From the NCBI GenBank assembly GCA_018266055.1, contig JAFDYT010000006.1, positions 310,001-374,000 on the forward strand: a DNA stretch of 64,000 bases, written 5' to 3'. Source of the DNA: Bacteroidota bacterium (GTDB taxonomy: Bacteria > Bacteroidota > Bacteroidia > Cytophagales > Cyclobacteriaceae). A program made the translations under genes and the position numbers. The first letter of the stretch is position 1. Each line of letters begins with the position of its first letter. The notes below the pieces were generated by a model. It was not told the origin of the DNA. It saw nothing but the letters and a program-made list of their open reading frames with translations, and searched no databases. Positions 9,301 to 19,581 of the stretch are shown here, in pieces.

Positions 9301-9606
9301 CTACTTCTTCCGTTGTGTCGCCACTATGATGATCGTGATGATCAGCGCGGCCATAATAAATCCATTGAAATGGAAATGATGATAGCCGAAATCGCTGTGT
9401 CCCCAGCCGAAGAAGATGTGAAAAATACTTTTGAATATCCAGGCAATGCCGCCGATCACCGCGCCGAAAAGTCCGGCAATTATCCCGATCAGGCCGCCAA
9501 TCAGGCCAATGACCAACCCAATTAATCCGGCGCCCAGACCGAAGCAAACTGGAAGAGCAATCAAAAGGAAGAACCCTACCATCATAAAACCAAACGCTTT
9601 GATCAT
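9301..9606 (-). CDS. Small glycine-rich membrane protein
   Basis: A 101-residue protein made almost entirely of membrane segments. Residues 15-55 form a glycine-zipper-like stretch ('GLGAGLIGLVIGLIGGLIG'), then comes a His/Phe-rich loop ('WGHSDFGYHHFHF') and a last helix ending in 'TQRKK'. Similar small proteins are common in Bacteroidota, but I cannot name a function. The His cluster could bind metal. It converges on the secreted protein gene with a 5-bp gap. Confidence 0.65.
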   Translation of the reverse strand: MIKAFGFMMVGFFLLIALPVCFGLGAGLIGLVIGLIGGLIGIIAGLFGAVIGGIAWIFKSIFHIFFGWGHSDFGYHHFHFNGFIMAALIITIIIVATQRKK

Positions 9607-9782
9607 AGAATTTTGTTTTTGCGACTACCGTGCAAAAATCATTCAAGCATTAAAAGCCTCGGAATTTGAACCAAAATCGCGCACGACGGTCAGAAAGTGT
9701 TGAAAACTGAACATTCAGTTTTACGCAAATGAACACTTCGCCCTCGCTGACGATTTATTAACTTGCGCCTCGTTTTGAATTT

Positions 9783-10853
9783 ATGATTGATAAATTAATT
9801 GAAATAAAGAACCGATTCGAAGAAGTAGGTCAACTTTTGGGACAACCCGAAACCGTGAAGGACCAGAAGAAATTCCAGCAGTTGAGCAAGGAATACCGCG
9901 ACCTTGAGAAGGTGGTAAAAAAATACGATCAGTATCAGGCTGCCCTTGACGGAATAAAACACGCCAAAGAAGTTCTGCAAAAGGAAAAAGATGCTGAGCT
10001 GCGCGAGCTGGCAAAAATGGAGATTGATGAGCTTGAGCCAAAGAGTGATGCGATCGAACAGGAGATCAAGGAGCTATTAATGCCCAAAGATCCTAACGAC
10101 GAAAAGAATGCAATTCTGGAAATTCGTGCGGGTACCGGCGGAGACGAAGCGGCAATTTTTGCGGGCGACCTCTGGCGCATGTATCAGCGCTTTTGCGAAC
10201 GCCGCGGCTACAAATTTCTGGTCGTCGATGTGACCGAAGGAACTGCCGGAGGCTACAAAGAAGTAATTACCAGTGTGGAAGGAGAAGGTGCGTATGGATT
10301 GCTGAAGTACGAATCGGGCGTGCATCGCGTGCAGCGCGTGCCCGACACCGAGCAGCAAGGTCGCGTGCATACCTCGGCGGCTTCGGTGGTGGTGTTGCCC
10401 GAAGCAGAAGACGTCGATATTGAAATCAACCCTGCCGACATCGAAGTGCAAACGGCCCGATCAAGCGGTGCCGGTGGACAGAATGTAAATAAGGTAGAAA
10501 CCAAAGTGCAGCTTACGCACAAGCCAACCGGCATTGTGATCACCTGCCAGGTAGAACGATCACAACATGGCAACCGCGAGCGTGCCATGCAAATGTTGAA
10601 AACCAAACTCTACGAAATAGAGGTAGAGAAACAGCAATCTGAAATCGGCGCTTCGCGCAGAAGCCAGGTGCGCAGCGGTGATCGCTCTGAAAAGATCCGC
10701 ACGTACAACTATCCGCAGAGCCGCGTCACCGACCACCGCATAGGGTACACACAACACAACCTGCCTGCTATTATGAACGGAGAGGTAGATGATTTTATTG
10801 AGCAACTCAAGATTGCCGAAACGGCCGAGAAGATGGCCGAAGGCCAGAAATAA
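9783..10853 (+). CDS. prfA: Peptide chain release factor 1
   Basis: A 356-residue class I release factor. The catalytic 'GAGGQNVNK' loop, whose Gln enters the peptidyl-transferase centre, is at about residues 228-236, and the stop-codon-reading PxT tripeptide is 'PDT' in '[15 protein letters not shown]', identifying it as RF1 (UAA/UAG) and not RF2 (SPF). Length is normal. The ATG at 9783 follows a 176-bp upstream gap that should contain its promoter. No programmed frameshift is present, as expected for RF1. Confidence 0.96.
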   Translation: MIDKLIEIKNRFEEVGQLLGQPETVKDQKKFQQLSKEYRDLEKVVKKYDQYQAALDGIKHAKEVLQKEKDAELRELAKMEIDELEPKSDAIEQEIKELLMPKDPNDEKNAILEIRAGTGGDEAAIFAGDLWRMYQRFCERRGYKFLVVDVTEGTAGGYKEVITSVEGEGAYGLLKYESGVHRVQRVPDTEQQGRVHTSAASVVVLPEAEDVDIEINPADIEVQTARSSGAGGQNVNKVETKVQLTHKPTGIVITCQVERSQHGNRERAMQMLKTKLYEIEVEKQQSEIGASRRSQVRSGDRSEKIRTYNYPQSRVTDHRIGYTQHNLPAIMNGEVDDFIEQLKIAETAEKMAEGQK

Positions 10854-10931
10854 ATTCATTGTAAAAAGACGGAGACTTCATTAAAGTATACTGTTTCTAC
10901 CATCGCCACAGTGTTATCCGTTCAATCTGAA

Positions 10932-12155
10932 TTAAAGCTGTTCTGTTGAATAAGATCGTGCTGCAAGCGTGGCAGGGTAGAACGAAATCAGCAGTGTAAT
11001 CACGAAAATGACCGAAGAGACGGAAACAAAATCCAGGAGCCGCATTTTTACAGGGTAGGCTGATACAATAGCGTTTTCCATTCCCATCCCCACCAGCCCG
11101 AATTGATCTTGTGCCCAGCAAATAATGCCACCGAGCAACAGCCCAACTATGGCGCCGGTGAATGCTATCAATGCTCCCTCGGTAAGGAAAATTCTTTTTA
11201 CTAATCCTGTGCCTGCACCCATGGCAAAGAGAATGGAAATATCTTTCTTCTTGTCAATGGCCAACATCATCAGTGAAAAGAAAATATTGATTGACGCCAC
11301 AAGAATTAACAGGGTGAGAGAAAGGAACGTAAACAGCTTTTCAATTTTGATGAGTCTGTACAAATCTTTGTGTTGCTCCTGATTGGTAAGACAGGCAAAC
11401 TGATCTCCCAAAACTTGCTTCAAAGCGGCAGAAACTTTTTTAGGGTCTGAACCAGCCACGGTTTTAATTTCTAACGAAGTCCGGCGGTTGTCATAACCCA
11501 TCAGCTCACGCACAAACTCCAGTGGAAGGATAACGTAATTTTCGTCGTAATTTTTTTCTATTTTAAAAACAGCGCCAGGCTCGATGTTGCGCAAGCTGTA
11601 TAGTTTTGAAGGATCAATTGAGGTGGTCTTTGAATTCTTAATGTAAAAAACCTGTAACGGATAGATGGACTCTTTCACGGCAATTGAAAGTGCATACTGA
11701 ATACCGCTGCCGATGATGGCATATCCTCCCAGGGAGTCACGAAGTTTGAGATCGCCCGCAGTAATGTGGTTGTCAATCCGGTGTTGTTCAATAAAATTGT
11801 CGCTTACCCCTTTCATGGTGGCCGGCATTTCGGCGTCGCGATAGCGGAGGTAAGCGTAATCTTCAATCACCTCTGTCACCACTTCCACACCTTCTACCGA
11901 TTTTATTTTTCTTAAGAGCGATTCATCTACCGGAAAAGATTTTCCTTTGGTTGCTTCAATTTTAATCTCCGGATCGAATGCGTTGTAAAGGTCGCTCAAG
12001 AGGCCTTCGAGCCCATTGAAAACCGAAAGCACAATCACCAGGGCCGCCGTAGAGAAGGCGATGCCGATCATGGAAAGAATAGAAATAATGTTGATGAAAT
12101 TCTTTTTCCTTTTAGAAAGGAAATACCGCCTGGCAATGAAGAGAGAAAGGCTCAT
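10932..12155 (-). CDS. ABC transporter permease, LolC/LolE-like (FtsX and MacB core domains)
   Basis: A 407-residue membrane protein with one N-terminal helix ('IINIISILSMIGIAFSTAALVIVLSVFNG' region), a long periplasmic domain (about 45-265) and three C-terminal helices of the FtsX type. This is the layout of LolC/E, the inner-membrane permeases that extract lipoproteins, and of related MacB-type exporters. No ATPase gene is adjacent; in this phylum the partner is often elsewhere. It starts 17 bp after rbfA and is probably co-transcribed with it. Confidence 0.85.
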   Translation of the reverse strand: MSLSLFIARRYFLSKRKKNFINIISILSMIGIAFSTAALVIVLSVFNGLEGLLSDLYNAFDPEIKIEATKGKSFPVDESLLRKIKSVEGVEVVTEVIEDYAYLRYRDAEMPATMKGVSDNFIEQHRIDNHITAGDLKLRDSLGGYAIIGSGIQYALSIAVKESIYPLQVFYIKNSKTTSIDPSKLYSLRNIEPGAVFKIEKNYDENYVILPLEFVRELMGYDNRRTSLEIKTVAGSDPKKVSAALKQVLGDQFACLTNQEQHKDLYRLIKIEKLFTFLSLTLLILVASINIFFSLMMLAIDKKKDISILFAMGAGTGLVKRIFLTEGALIAFTGAIVGLLLGGIICWAQDQFGLVGMGMENAIVSAYPVKMRLLDFVSVSSVIFVITLLISFYPATLAARSYSTEQL

Positions 12156-12172
12156 GCAGTAACAGCGCGTGT

Positions 12173-12532
12173 TTATTTTTCTTCTTTCGGAATGTTGAGG
12201 CTCTTGATCAGATTTTCAATTCGCTCCGCGTTTTCTTCCGTCTCGTCGATTACGAAAACGAGTTCAGGCACAATGCGCGCCTGGTTGCGAATGCGATCGC
12301 CAAGGGCTTTCCGTATTTCGCTTTTATGGTCGTTGATCTGGTTGATCACCGTAGTTTTATCTTTGGCGAGCATCATACTGAGAAAAACTTTAGCCATGCT
12401 CAAGTCGGGGCTCATCTTTACCTCGGCAATGGTGATGAACGTGTTGCCAAGAATGCCCCGCTTATCGCGGAGGAAAATGTCGCTGAGTTCCTTTTGAATC
12501 AGCCTTCCATATTTTTGTTGCCTCAAACTCAT
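12173..12532 (-). CDS. rbfA: 30S ribosome-binding factor A
   Basis: A 119-residue KH-like protein. The N-terminal 'SLRQQKYGRLIQKELSDIF' helix, the central 'ITIAEVKMSPDLSMAKVFLS' strands and 'IRNQARIVPELVFVIDETEE' are typical RbfA, a late 30S maturation and cold-adaptation factor that binds near helix 1 of 16S rRNA. The ATG at 12530-12532 was chosen over an upstream in-frame ATG because it matches the family start. First gene of a likely two-gene operon with the Lol-type permease. Confidence 0.92.
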   Translation of the reverse strand: MSLRQQKYGRLIQKELSDIFLRDKRGILGNTFITIAEVKMSPDLSMAKVFLSMMLAKDKTTVINQINDHKSEIRKALGDRIRNQARIVPELVFVIDETEENAERIENLIKSLNIPKEEK

Positions 12533-12607
12533 GCAGTAAAGATACAAAACAGGAAATAGCATTTATCCTATTCGAAATTTGATTTATTTGCAGCCTGAGA
12601 TTTTCCA

Positions 12608-14026
12608 GTGTTACGATTTTTCAGATTAAATGACCCCTATCGCCTGCTTGGCGTGTTTGTTTTGCTCATAGGCTTGAGCTTACCCCTGTTTTTTGGATCA
12701 TTGCCGCCTACGCTCCAGGAGTTGAAAGACATCGTGCTTGGCGAAATGATCAACAGTGGCAAAACGATGTACCTCCAGGTTATCGATGATACACCATGGC
12801 TCGCCTCATGGTTTTCCGGTGTGTTCGAATTTTTGTTTGGTCGGTCCGTCAAGTGGAGGCATTTTACTGCGCTTGTCGTCATCTGCTTTCAGGCTTCCTT
12901 CTTTGCTTTTATTTTGATTCGCAATCGGGCGTATAATGAAAGCAATTACCTGCCCGCTTTTGTGTTTGGAGTTTTGTGTTTCTTTTCGTTCGACATGCTT
13001 TCACTTTCCCATGAATTGATGGCCGCTACGTTTCTTCTCTTCGCACTCAACAACCTGTTTCGCGAGATTGAATTCAAAGTGCAGCGCGATGAAACTGTAT
13101 TAAACCTCGGGATTTATCTTGGCCTCGCTTCGCTGCTCGTGTTCAGCTATTCCATCTTTCTGATCGGCGTAATCATTATTCTGTTTGTCTTTGCTCGCAT
13201 TTCACTCCGCAAGTCGTTGCTGTTGCTGTTTGGGTTTGTTTTTCCTCACAGTCTGTTGATCGGTTTTTACTACCTCAAAGGCGGTCTTCCGGAGTTGATG
13301 CGAAATTTTTACCTCGCCAACCTTACGCTGCATACGGACAATCTGATTTCCTGGAAATCAATTTTTTTCTTAGGGGGGGTCGCGATTTTATTTTTTGTGA
13401 TTTCGCTCATCATGCTCAACCGCGAAGCTCGCTTTACCAAGTACCAATCCCAACTCTTGCAGGCCATGTTGCTCTGGCTCGTTGTAGCGGCGGTGGAGGT
13501 ATCTATTACGCGACAGCGCTCACCGCACAGCTTCATTACTTTTGTGCCTCCGCTGGCGTATTTTATCAGCCATTACCTTTTGCTGATTCGGAGAAAATGG
13601 ATTGCCGAACTGATGATCTGGGTTTTCCTTTTCTCATTTGTTGGCTTGAGTAATTTGGCAAGGCTGAAGAAAATAAAGGCGATTGATTACAGCGGAATTT
13701 TCACGGCGCCTTCCAAATACGATTTCATTAAAGACAAACGGATTTTGACACTGGGCGATGACGATGGTCTGTATCAAAAAAATAAAGCCGCGTCGTATTT
13801 TTTGAATTGGAATTTATCGAGTGAGGTTTTCAATCAACCCGATTATTTTGAAAACATCATTCTGATCAACGAATCGTTTGAAAAAGATGCTCCCGAAATT
13901 ATCATCGACGAATCGGATCTGATGAAAAGAATTTTTCCGCGAATGCCGAAGTGGCAACCGCTTTATCAGAAAAGAGGATCCGTTTATTTTCTCGTTCAAT
14001 CGAACGACAAAACTACTCCACGCTAA
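12608..14026 (+). CDS. Multi-pass membrane protein, DUF6427-like
   Basis: A 472-residue protein with roughly ten to twelve membrane helices and a soluble C-terminal tail (about 365-472). The opening 'RLNDPYRLLGVFVLLIGLSLP' and the following pattern resemble DUF6427 proteins, found almost only in Bacteroidota and of unknown function. GTG at 12608 is the likely start. The last 14 bp overlap the end of convergent gltD. Confidence 0.72.
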   Translation: MLRFFRLNDPYRLLGVFVLLIGLSLPLFFGSLPPTLQELKDIVLGEMINSGKTMYLQVIDDTPWLASWFSGVFEFLFGRSVKWRHFTALVVICFQASFFAFILIRNRAYNESNYLPAFVFGVLCFFSFDMLSLSHELMAATFLLFALNNLFREIEFKVQRDETVLNLGIYLGLASLLVFSYSIFLIGVIIILFVFARISLRKSLLLLFGFVFPHSLLIGFYYLKGGLPELMRNFYLANLTLHTDNLISWKSIFFLGGVAILFFVISLIMLNREARFTKYQSQLLQAMLLWLVVAAVEVSITRQRSPHSFITFVPPLAYFISHYLLLIRRKWIAELMIWVFLFSFVGLSNLARLKKIKAIDYSGIFTAPSKYDFIKDKRILTLGDDDGLYQKNKAASYFLNWNLSSEVFNQPDYFENIILINESFEKDAPEIIIDESDLMKRIFPRMPKWQPLYQKRGSVYFLVQSNDKTTPR

Positions 14027-15467
14027 GATTTAGTATTCCTTTTTCTTTCGCTTCAAGAGTTGTGTTTCCCATCAGGTAGCGATCGATAGCTCTGGCTGCT
14101 TCACGCCCTTCACTGATGGCCCACACCACCAGGCTCTGGCCGCGGCGCATATCGCCGGCTGCAAAAATACCTTCTACCGAAGTTTGATATTTGGTACACT
14201 TCACATTGCCACGCTCGTCATAATCAACACCCAATTGATCAAGCAGGCCATTGTGCTGAGGATGCAGAAATCCGAGTGCAAGCAACGCCAGTTCGCATGG
14301 AATTTCTTTTTCGGTTCCGGCTTTTTCTTTGAACGAGCCACCGGTCCACTCTACTTCCACAACCTTTAACGCTTTCAGTCGGCCTTCGCCGTCGCCAATA
14401 AATTCTTTGGTGACGATGCTCCACTGGCGCTCACATCCTTCTTCATGCGAAGTGGAAGTCCGCAGGATCATCGGCCAATTGGGCCAGGGCATAGACGCTG
14501 TCCGGCTTTCTGGAGGCTTCGGCATAATTTCAATTTGAGTGACCGATTTAGCGCCATGACGAATGGAAGTTCCCACGCAATCAGATCCAGTGTCACCACC
14601 ACCGATCACAAACACATTTTTATTGGTAGCCCAGATTTCTTCGGTTGAAATTTTTTTACCCGACACACGCTTATTTTGCTGCGGAAGAAAATCCATGGCA
14701 AAATGCACTCCCTTCAAATCCCTTCCGGGAATTGGCAAGTCGCGGGGAACAGTCGATCCGCCGGTTAGGAGAATGACATCATATTCTTCACGCAACTGAT
14801 CGATCGACACGTTTACACCTACATTGGCATTGGTTTGAAACCGAATTCCTTCTTCGATCATCAGGTTGATCCGTCGCTCTACAATTTGTTTGTCGAGTTT
14901 GAAATCAGGAATTCCGTAGCGCAGTAATCCTCCGATTTCGTCGGCCCTTTCAAACACAGTAACGGTATGACCAGCCTGATTGAGTTGAGCGGCAGCCGCA
15001 AGACCCGCGGGCCCTGAGCCAACAATGGCAATTTTTTTATCAGTACGGTTAGCGGGTTTCCGTGCCGCCGCATATCCTCCTTCAAATGCTTTTTCGATGA
15101 TAGACTTCTCAATGTACTCGATGGTCACCGGAGGTTTGTTGATTCCAAGCACACACGATGCTTCACACGGCGCAGGGCAAATCCGGCCGGTAAATTCCGG
15201 AAAATTATTTGTGCTGATCAGAATTTCATACGCCAGCTTCCAATTGCTTTGATAAACGGCGTCGTTAAATTCCGGAATGATGTTTCCAAGTGGACAACCA
15301 TTATGGCAAAAAGGAGTTCCACAATCCATGCATCGCGAAGCTTGCTTCAGCGCAATGGGTTCGCTCATCGGTGCATCTACTTCGTTGTAGTCTTTGATGC
15401 GATCTTTTACTTCGCGTTTTTTAGGAAGCTCCCGATCAAATTCTAAAAAACCTGTTGGTTTGCCCAT
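14013..15467 (-). CDS. gltD: Glutamate synthase small subunit
   Basis: A 484-residue GltD. The N-terminal part has the Cys motifs that bind 4Fe-4S clusters ('[14 protein letters not shown]' and 'CPAPCEASC'); then come an FAD-binding '[18 protein letters not shown]' and an NADPH-binding '[18 protein letters not shown]', ending with '[21 protein letters not shown]'. It passes electrons from NADPH to the large subunit, which makes glutamate from glutamine and 2-oxoglutarate. No gltB is in the window beside it, so the large subunit must be elsewhere or upstream outside this locus; a related oxidoreductase role cannot be excluded. Confidence 0.92.
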   Translation of the reverse strand: MGKPTGFLEFDRELPKKREVKDRIKDYNEVDAPMSEPIALKQASRCMDCGTPFCHNGCPLGNIIPEFNDAVYQSNWKLAYEILISTNNFPEFTGRICPAPCEASCVLGINKPPVTIEYIEKSIIEKAFEGGYAAARKPANRTDKKIAIVGSGPAGLAAAAQLNQAGHTVTVFERADEIGGLLRYGIPDFKLDKQIVERRINLMIEEGIRFQTNANVGVNVSIDQLREEYDVILLTGGSTVPRDLPIPGRDLKGVHFAMDFLPQQNKRVSGKKISTEEIWATNKNVFVIGGGDTGSDCVGTSIRHGAKSVTQIEIMPKPPESRTASMPWPNWPMILRTSTSHEEGCERQWSIVTKEFIGDGEGRLKALKVVEVEWTGGSFKEKAGTEKEIPCELALLALGFLHPQHNGLLDQLGVDYDERGNVKCTKYQTSVEGIFAAGDMRRGQSLVVWAISEGREAARAIDRYLMGNTTLEAKEKGILNLSVE

Positions 15468-15581
15468 GTACTGGTGATGTTATGGTAAAATGAGCCTTAA
15501 ATTTAAAAAAATAACCATTCGTAAAAGTCATCTGTTTGCACTAAAGTTTCTTTTACTTTGCAACCGATTTCTAACCCTGTT

Positions 15582-16583
15582 ATGAGCATAAATAAATTCG
15601 TTCTCGCGCTGATTGTCGCTGCTTTTGTTTTGGAATCATGTAATCAGAAGAAAAAATCAGAGGAAACACAAGTGCCGTCGCGCGTAGTAGATGTGCCCCG
15701 ATTCAATGCTGACTCGGCCTATGCGCGCATAGCAGAACAGGTAAAATTCGGACCGCGTGTGCCCAACACAAAGCCGCATCAGCAAGCCGCTGAATATTTT
15801 ATCGCGCGTTTTAAAAAGTACGGCGCTGCAGTAGTGACGCAAGAGTTTGATGCCCTCACATGGGACAATCAAAAAGTACAATTGAAAAATATTATTGCCA
15901 GTTATAACCCGACAGCGCAAAAGAGAATTTTGCTCGCCGCGCATTGGGATACTCGCCCGTATGCCGACAAAGATGAGGTGAAAAGGGATGCGCCGTTTGA
16001 GGGAGCTAACGACGGAGCCAGCGGAGCAGGTGTATTGCTGGAGGTGGCGCGCGCTATCGGGCAAGGCAAGAGCCCTGATGTGGGTGTGGATATAATTCTA
16101 TTTGATGGAGAGGATTGGGGAGAGAAGGAACATGGAAATTCGTCCATTGAAATGCCCGAAGGATACACCGATTGGTGGTGCCTCGGATCTCAATATTGGG
16201 CCAAACACAAGCACCAAAAAAACTATTCTGCTTACTTCGGCATTTTGCTCGATATGGTTGGGTCAAATCACGCCCAGTTCTTTCGCGAAGGCGTGTCATT
16301 GGAATACGCTCCTTCTGTAGTAGAGAAAGTATGGAATACCGCAGCACGAATCGGATACACTGATTATTTTGTGAAGACCAATGTAGGCGGCATTACCGAT
16401 GATCACCGGTTTGTTAATGAAATAGCAAAGATCCCAATGATCGATATAGTACATTACCAATCCGGTGTTGGCTTCTTTGGCGACTACCATCACTCGCAGA
16501 AAGACAATCTTTCGATAATCAGCAAGGAAACACTCGGCGCAGTGGGCAACACCTTGCTTAACGTGGTGTATTACGAGCAATAA
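15582..16583 (+). CDS. M28-family metallopeptidase / glutaminyl cyclase-like lipoprotein
   Basis: A 333-residue lipoprotein: signal peptide with lipobox 'LESC', acylated Cys at residue 20. The M28 zinc site is visible: His in 'AAHWDTRPYAD', bridging Asp in 'GANDGASGAGVLLEVARA', catalytic Glu in 'FDGEDWGEKEH', and a late His in 'DIVHYQSG'. The sequence resembles glutaminyl-peptide cyclotransferase-like members, which turn N-terminal Gln into pyroglutamate, more than aminopeptidases; the two are hard to separate by eye. ATG at 15582 gives the correct signal peptide; the TTG eight codons upstream is less likely. Confidence 0.86.
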   Translation: MSINKFVLALIVAAFVLESCNQKKKSEETQVPSRVVDVPRFNADSAYARIAEQVKFGPRVPNTKPHQQAAEYFIARFKKYGAAVVTQEFDALTWDNQKVQLKNIIASYNPTAQKRILLAAHWDTRPYADKDEVKRDAPFEGANDGASGAGVLLEVARAIGQGKSPDVGVDIILFDGEDWGEKEHGNSSIEMPEGYTDWWCLGSQYWAKHKHQKNYSAYFGILLDMVGSNHAQFFREGVSLEYAPSVVEKVWNTAARIGYTDYFVKTNVGGITDDHRFVNEIAKIPMIDIVHYQSGVGFFGDYHHSQKDNLSIISKETLGAVGNTLLNVVYYEQ

Positions 16584-16589
16584 GCGAGA

Positions 16590-17135
16590 CTATTTTTCCT
16601 CGCTTTCAGATTTCTTTAATTCTTCGTCTAGGATTTTTTGAATCACTTCTTGCTGGCGCTCGTCGATGGCTTGATTGGTCTTGGCTTGCTTTTTCATGAA
16701 GCGAAACATCGCGTTCTTTTTGATTTCGTAGGCGATAAAGACAGTGTACTTGTTTTGTTTCTTATCGAAATATTTTTCTTCTCCGATTTTCCGCAAGTCG
16801 GCAATGTTTGTGTTCATCACTTCGCGCACCAGACTTTGAAATTTATCCGCCACATCGGCAGCGCGATCGTTTTGTGTTTGCCCAAGGTATTGGTCACTCA
16901 CTTGTTTCATCGTGGTGTTAACCTGACCAGCCAAAACTGCCTTCGCTTCTATGTCAGCCTTGCTTCTGGCAACGTTGTCGGAAGAACTTTCTCCTTTCCC
17001 TGTGCCTCTAAAAAAGCGATTGTTTGATTCATACGCATTTCCCCGAAAGGGCTCCTTTACTTTTTGGCCAAAAGGCAATGAGGAACACGAAAAAAGTGCC
17101 GTCAGAGCGATAAAATAGAACACAAGAGTTTTCAT
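16590..17135 (-). CDS. LPP20-like lipoprotein
   Basis: A 181-residue protein with a lipoprotein signal ('TALFSC', Cys at residue 17). The mature part, 'GTGKGESSSDNVARSKADIEAKAVLAGQV' region followed by 'YTVFIAYEIKK', has the alternating layout of the LPP20 domain found in outer-membrane lipoproteins. The C-terminus is a charged helix. Function is unknown. The start at 17135 gives the complete signal peptide. Convergent with the M28 gene, only 6 bp apart. Confidence 0.75.
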   Translation of the reverse strand: MKTLVFYFIALTALFSCSSLPFGQKVKEPFRGNAYESNNRFFRGTGKGESSSDNVARSKADIEAKAVLAGQVNTTMKQVSDQYLGQTQNDRAADVADKFQSLVREVMNTNIADLRKIGEEKYFDKKQNKYTVFIAYEIKKNAMFRFMKKQAKTNQAIDERQQEVIQKILDEELKKSESEEK

Positions 17136-17398
17136 AAGCGATTTAATTTTTTTGCACACGGTTGCGAGTAATAAAAACGAAAATAAATATAAAATGGGTA
17201 TAACTGCTCATTCAGAAAATATTATTGGGAGTTTCATCCTTACAGCTATAAATGTATTTCCTAACAACTTCTTTGCCATATTTTCTAGCGTGTTCACGCC
17301 TGAATTGCCCGGAATAAAGTGGAACCTTCACTCTAAATTTGCCGTATTGAACGGTAGTAATAAGTGAAGTTGAACAGACGAAAGAGATTTTTTAAACT

Positions 17399-17710
17399 AT
17401 GCACACAGTATATATAGTAGGAAACCCAGGATACACCGAGCAACTGAATAAGGAGCTGCATGACAATTCGATGTTTATCCGTGGGCAAGTGAATGTAGAG
17501 GTTCCTGAAAAGGAAGTACAATTGTATTGGATCGGAAATAAAAACATGATCCGCGATTTCAAAAAGACGATTGGAGCAGATTTGATCTGGAAATACCGCC
17601 TGCGCTTTTTCTTTGATTTAGAAAAACTTACCGAGCAACCCGAGCAGGAAGAAGGTTGGAGCGAAGCTGAAAAGGCGTTAATGAAAAAGGTGCTACTGTC
17701 AAGAGCTTAA
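17399..17710 (+). CDS. Conserved small protein of unknown function
   Basis: A 103-residue, soluble, acidic protein with no signal peptide. It begins 'MHTVYIVGNPGYTEQL' and contains 'WIGNKNMIRDFKKTIGADLIWKYRLRFF', giving a strand-helix pattern. I do not recognise a family. Codon use and the 240-bp upstream gap support a real gene. Its last 4 bp overlap the end of the convergent methyltransferase. Confidence 0.55.
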   Translation: MHTVYIVGNPGYTEQLNKELHDNSMFIRGQVNVEVPEKEVQLYWIGNKNMIRDFKKTIGADLIWKYRLRFFFDLEKLTEQPEQEEGWSEAEKALMKKVLLSRA

Positions 17711-18426
17711 TTGCTCTGGCAGTAGATAATAAGTTGCCAGCGAAAGGCCCACTTCCATTTTAATTCAAATTTCTTAATTCCCGATTTCTCAAGAATTGTA
17801 AGCAATTCTTTGCGCGTGAAAGCCCGCAACACTGACAATGGTGCGTCGAATTTTACCATCGACGATTTGGAGAAAAGTTGGGTCAACCACTTGATGGAAT
17901 AATAAGCAAGAGGATGGCGATGAATGTCGTTGACAATAATCGCTACTCTTGTTTGTTTTTTTAACGAGGAGAAAAGAGATTGTAATTCTTTATCGGAGAA
18001 GTGGTGCAGAAACAAAGTCGCCATCACAATGTCAAATTGCTTTCGAGCGAATTCGTCGGAAAAAATGTTGATCGCTTCAAAATTCAAATTTGAATAATCA
18101 CGTGAATGATCGGCAGCATAGTGAACGATATGTTCGTTGGCATCAATTCCCGTAAGGTGAAGTTCGCGATTCACCGACGAAGCGTACTTTTTGATCAGGC
18201 GTAGCATTTCGCCGCTTCCGCAACCGAGGTCAGCCACTGTTAAAGACTTGCCTTGTGGGCATTGCGATAGCACTTTCTTTAGCGCGTGCAATGTCACAGC
18301 GTTTCCACCGAGCCATTGATTGATAAAGTCCAGCTCGCGAAGCGTTTGAAAAATTACCTCGTCATGGTAAGAGAGATCGTCCATGATTTCGATGTCGCTG
18401 CTTCTATGTGAAAAGCTAATAGCCAT
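17707..18426 (-). CDS. SAM-dependent class I methyltransferase
   Basis: A 239-residue methyltransferase with the SAM-binding motif I 'VADLGCGSGEMLRLI' at about residues 78-92, followed by 'LTGIDANEHIVHYA' and the motif IV-like 'FDIVMATLFLHHF'. It starts 3 bp after the stop of the type III polyketide synthase gene, so it is almost certainly in the same operon and may methylate the polyketide product. A start at an internal Met (about residue 15, MDDLSY) is also possible and would leave the SAM site intact. Substrate inferred only from gene order. Confidence 0.85.
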   Translation of the reverse strand: MAISFSHRSSDIEIMDDLSYHDEVIFQTLRELDFINQWLGGNAVTLHALKKVLSQCPQGKSLTVADLGCGSGEMLRLIKKYASSVNRELHLTGIDANEHIVHYAADHSRDYSNLNFEAINIFSDEFARKQFDIVMATLFLHHFSDKELQSLFSSLKKQTRVAIIVNDIHRHPLAYYSIKWLTQLFSKSSMVKFDAPLSVLRAFTRKELLTILEKSGIKKFELKWKWAFRWQLIIYCQSN

Positions 18427-18429
18427 ACA

Positions 18430-19530
18430 TTAATGAAATTCGATGGCAAGAAGAGAGCTTTCCAAAGTAAGGCCGGGGCCAAAGGCAAAGCTCAAGATTG
18501 TTTTCTTATGGTCTGCCTCACTCAATTTTTCAAGCAGCTCGTTTAAAACGAAAATTACAGTCGGCGAAGACATGTTCCCGTGTTTTCGTAACACTTCGTA
18601 TGAAAAGTGATTTTGTTTTTTGCTAAGTCCCAATTCACTTTCAATCACCTCAAGAATTTTTTTTCCTCCAGGATGAATGGCAAAAAAATCTACTTCTGAA
18701 ACTTTTTTCTCTAATGCGCCAAGCAATGATTGCGTCAGATTTTTTATTCCACCACGGATAATTTCAGGAACATAAGAAGATAGCCGCATCTCAAAACCGA
18801 GATCACCAATTTTCCAGGCCATGGCTTCTTCGCCGTTCAAAGCCAGGTCTGCGTAAAATCGGACAGGTCGCAGGTTAAGGCCAGCACGTGGCTGCGGTTC
18901 GATCAACAGTGCGGCGCTTCCATCAGCGAACAATGAATTGGCAAGCAGGTTATCTTCTGTGTTTTCATGTTGAAAATGAATGCTGCATAATTCTGTGCAA
19001 ACAATCAGCACTTTCGAATCGGTATTTTCTTTGCAAATCGTGTCCGCAAGTTTTATGGCATTGAATGCTGCGTAACAACCCATGAAATTGATGCACGTTC
19101 GTTGCACAGAGGTTTTTAATCCCAATCGTTTGACCAGATCAATGTCGAGACCCGGAGCGTAAAGTCCTGTGCAGCTCACTACAATTAAATGAGTGATATC
19201 TGAAATCTGTTGATTAGAAACTTTTTTAAGACAATTCTGCGCTGCTGTGACACTTAATTCAGGCGCAAACTTTCTGAACAACTCCATGCGCTGCACTGTC
19301 GAAGGTTGAGGAAGTGATTCGCGATTTGGGTAAAAATCGAAATCTTCGACTTTGCCATAATCGGCGAGTACAGAATTCCTGGTTTCAATTCCTGTGGCTC
19401 GATACAGTGCACGCAATTTTCGTTCCTCATCCTGATTTAACTTCATAGCCTTTACCATGAAGCCAGCGATAGTTTCCTGAGTGAAGCAATGTTTGGGATT
19501 GGCAACGTCAATGGCGGTGATATAACTCAT
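18430..19530 (-). CDS. Type III polyketide synthase (chalcone synthase-like)
   Basis: A 366-residue thiolase-fold enzyme with the full Cys-His-Asn triad of type III polyketide synthases: C152 in 'NFMGCYAAFN', H286 in 'FAIHPGGKK' and N319 in 'HGNMSSPTV'. Length is normal for the family. Such enzymes extend an acyl-CoA starter with malonyl-CoA and cyclise it, giving alkylresorcinols, alkylpyrones or related rings. It is first in an operon with a methyltransferase and is divergent (51-bp gap) from a UbiA prenyltransferase, with an acyl-CoA ligase next to that. The starter unit cannot be read from sequence. Confidence 0.92.
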   Translation of the reverse strand: MSYITAIDVANPKHCFTQETIAGFMVKAMKLNQDEERKLRALYRATGIETRNSVLADYGKVEDFDFYPNRESLPQPSTVQRMELFRKFAPELSVTAAQNCLKKVSNQQISDITHLIVVSCTGLYAPGLDIDLVKRLGLKTSVQRTCINFMGCYAAFNAIKLADTICKENTDSKVLIVCTELCSIHFQHENTEDNLLANSLFADGSAALLIEPQPRAGLNLRPVRFYADLALNGEEAMAWKIGDLGFEMRLSSYVPEIIRGGIKNLTQSLLGALEKKVSEVDFFAIHPGGKKILEVIESELGLSKKQNHFSYEVLRKHGNMSSPTVIFVLNELLEKLSEADHKKTILSFAFGPGLTLESSLLAIEFH

Positions 19531-19581
19531 CGGTTCAAGTATAACCTAAAATACCTTATCTTGTTCGAATAGTTTAACGAT

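Noticed and set aside
17152-17367. 71-codon plus-strand frame between the LPP20-like gene and the 17399 gene
   Set aside because: No start context or domain, hydrophobic patchy composition, and the span is better explained as the promoter region between divergent genes.
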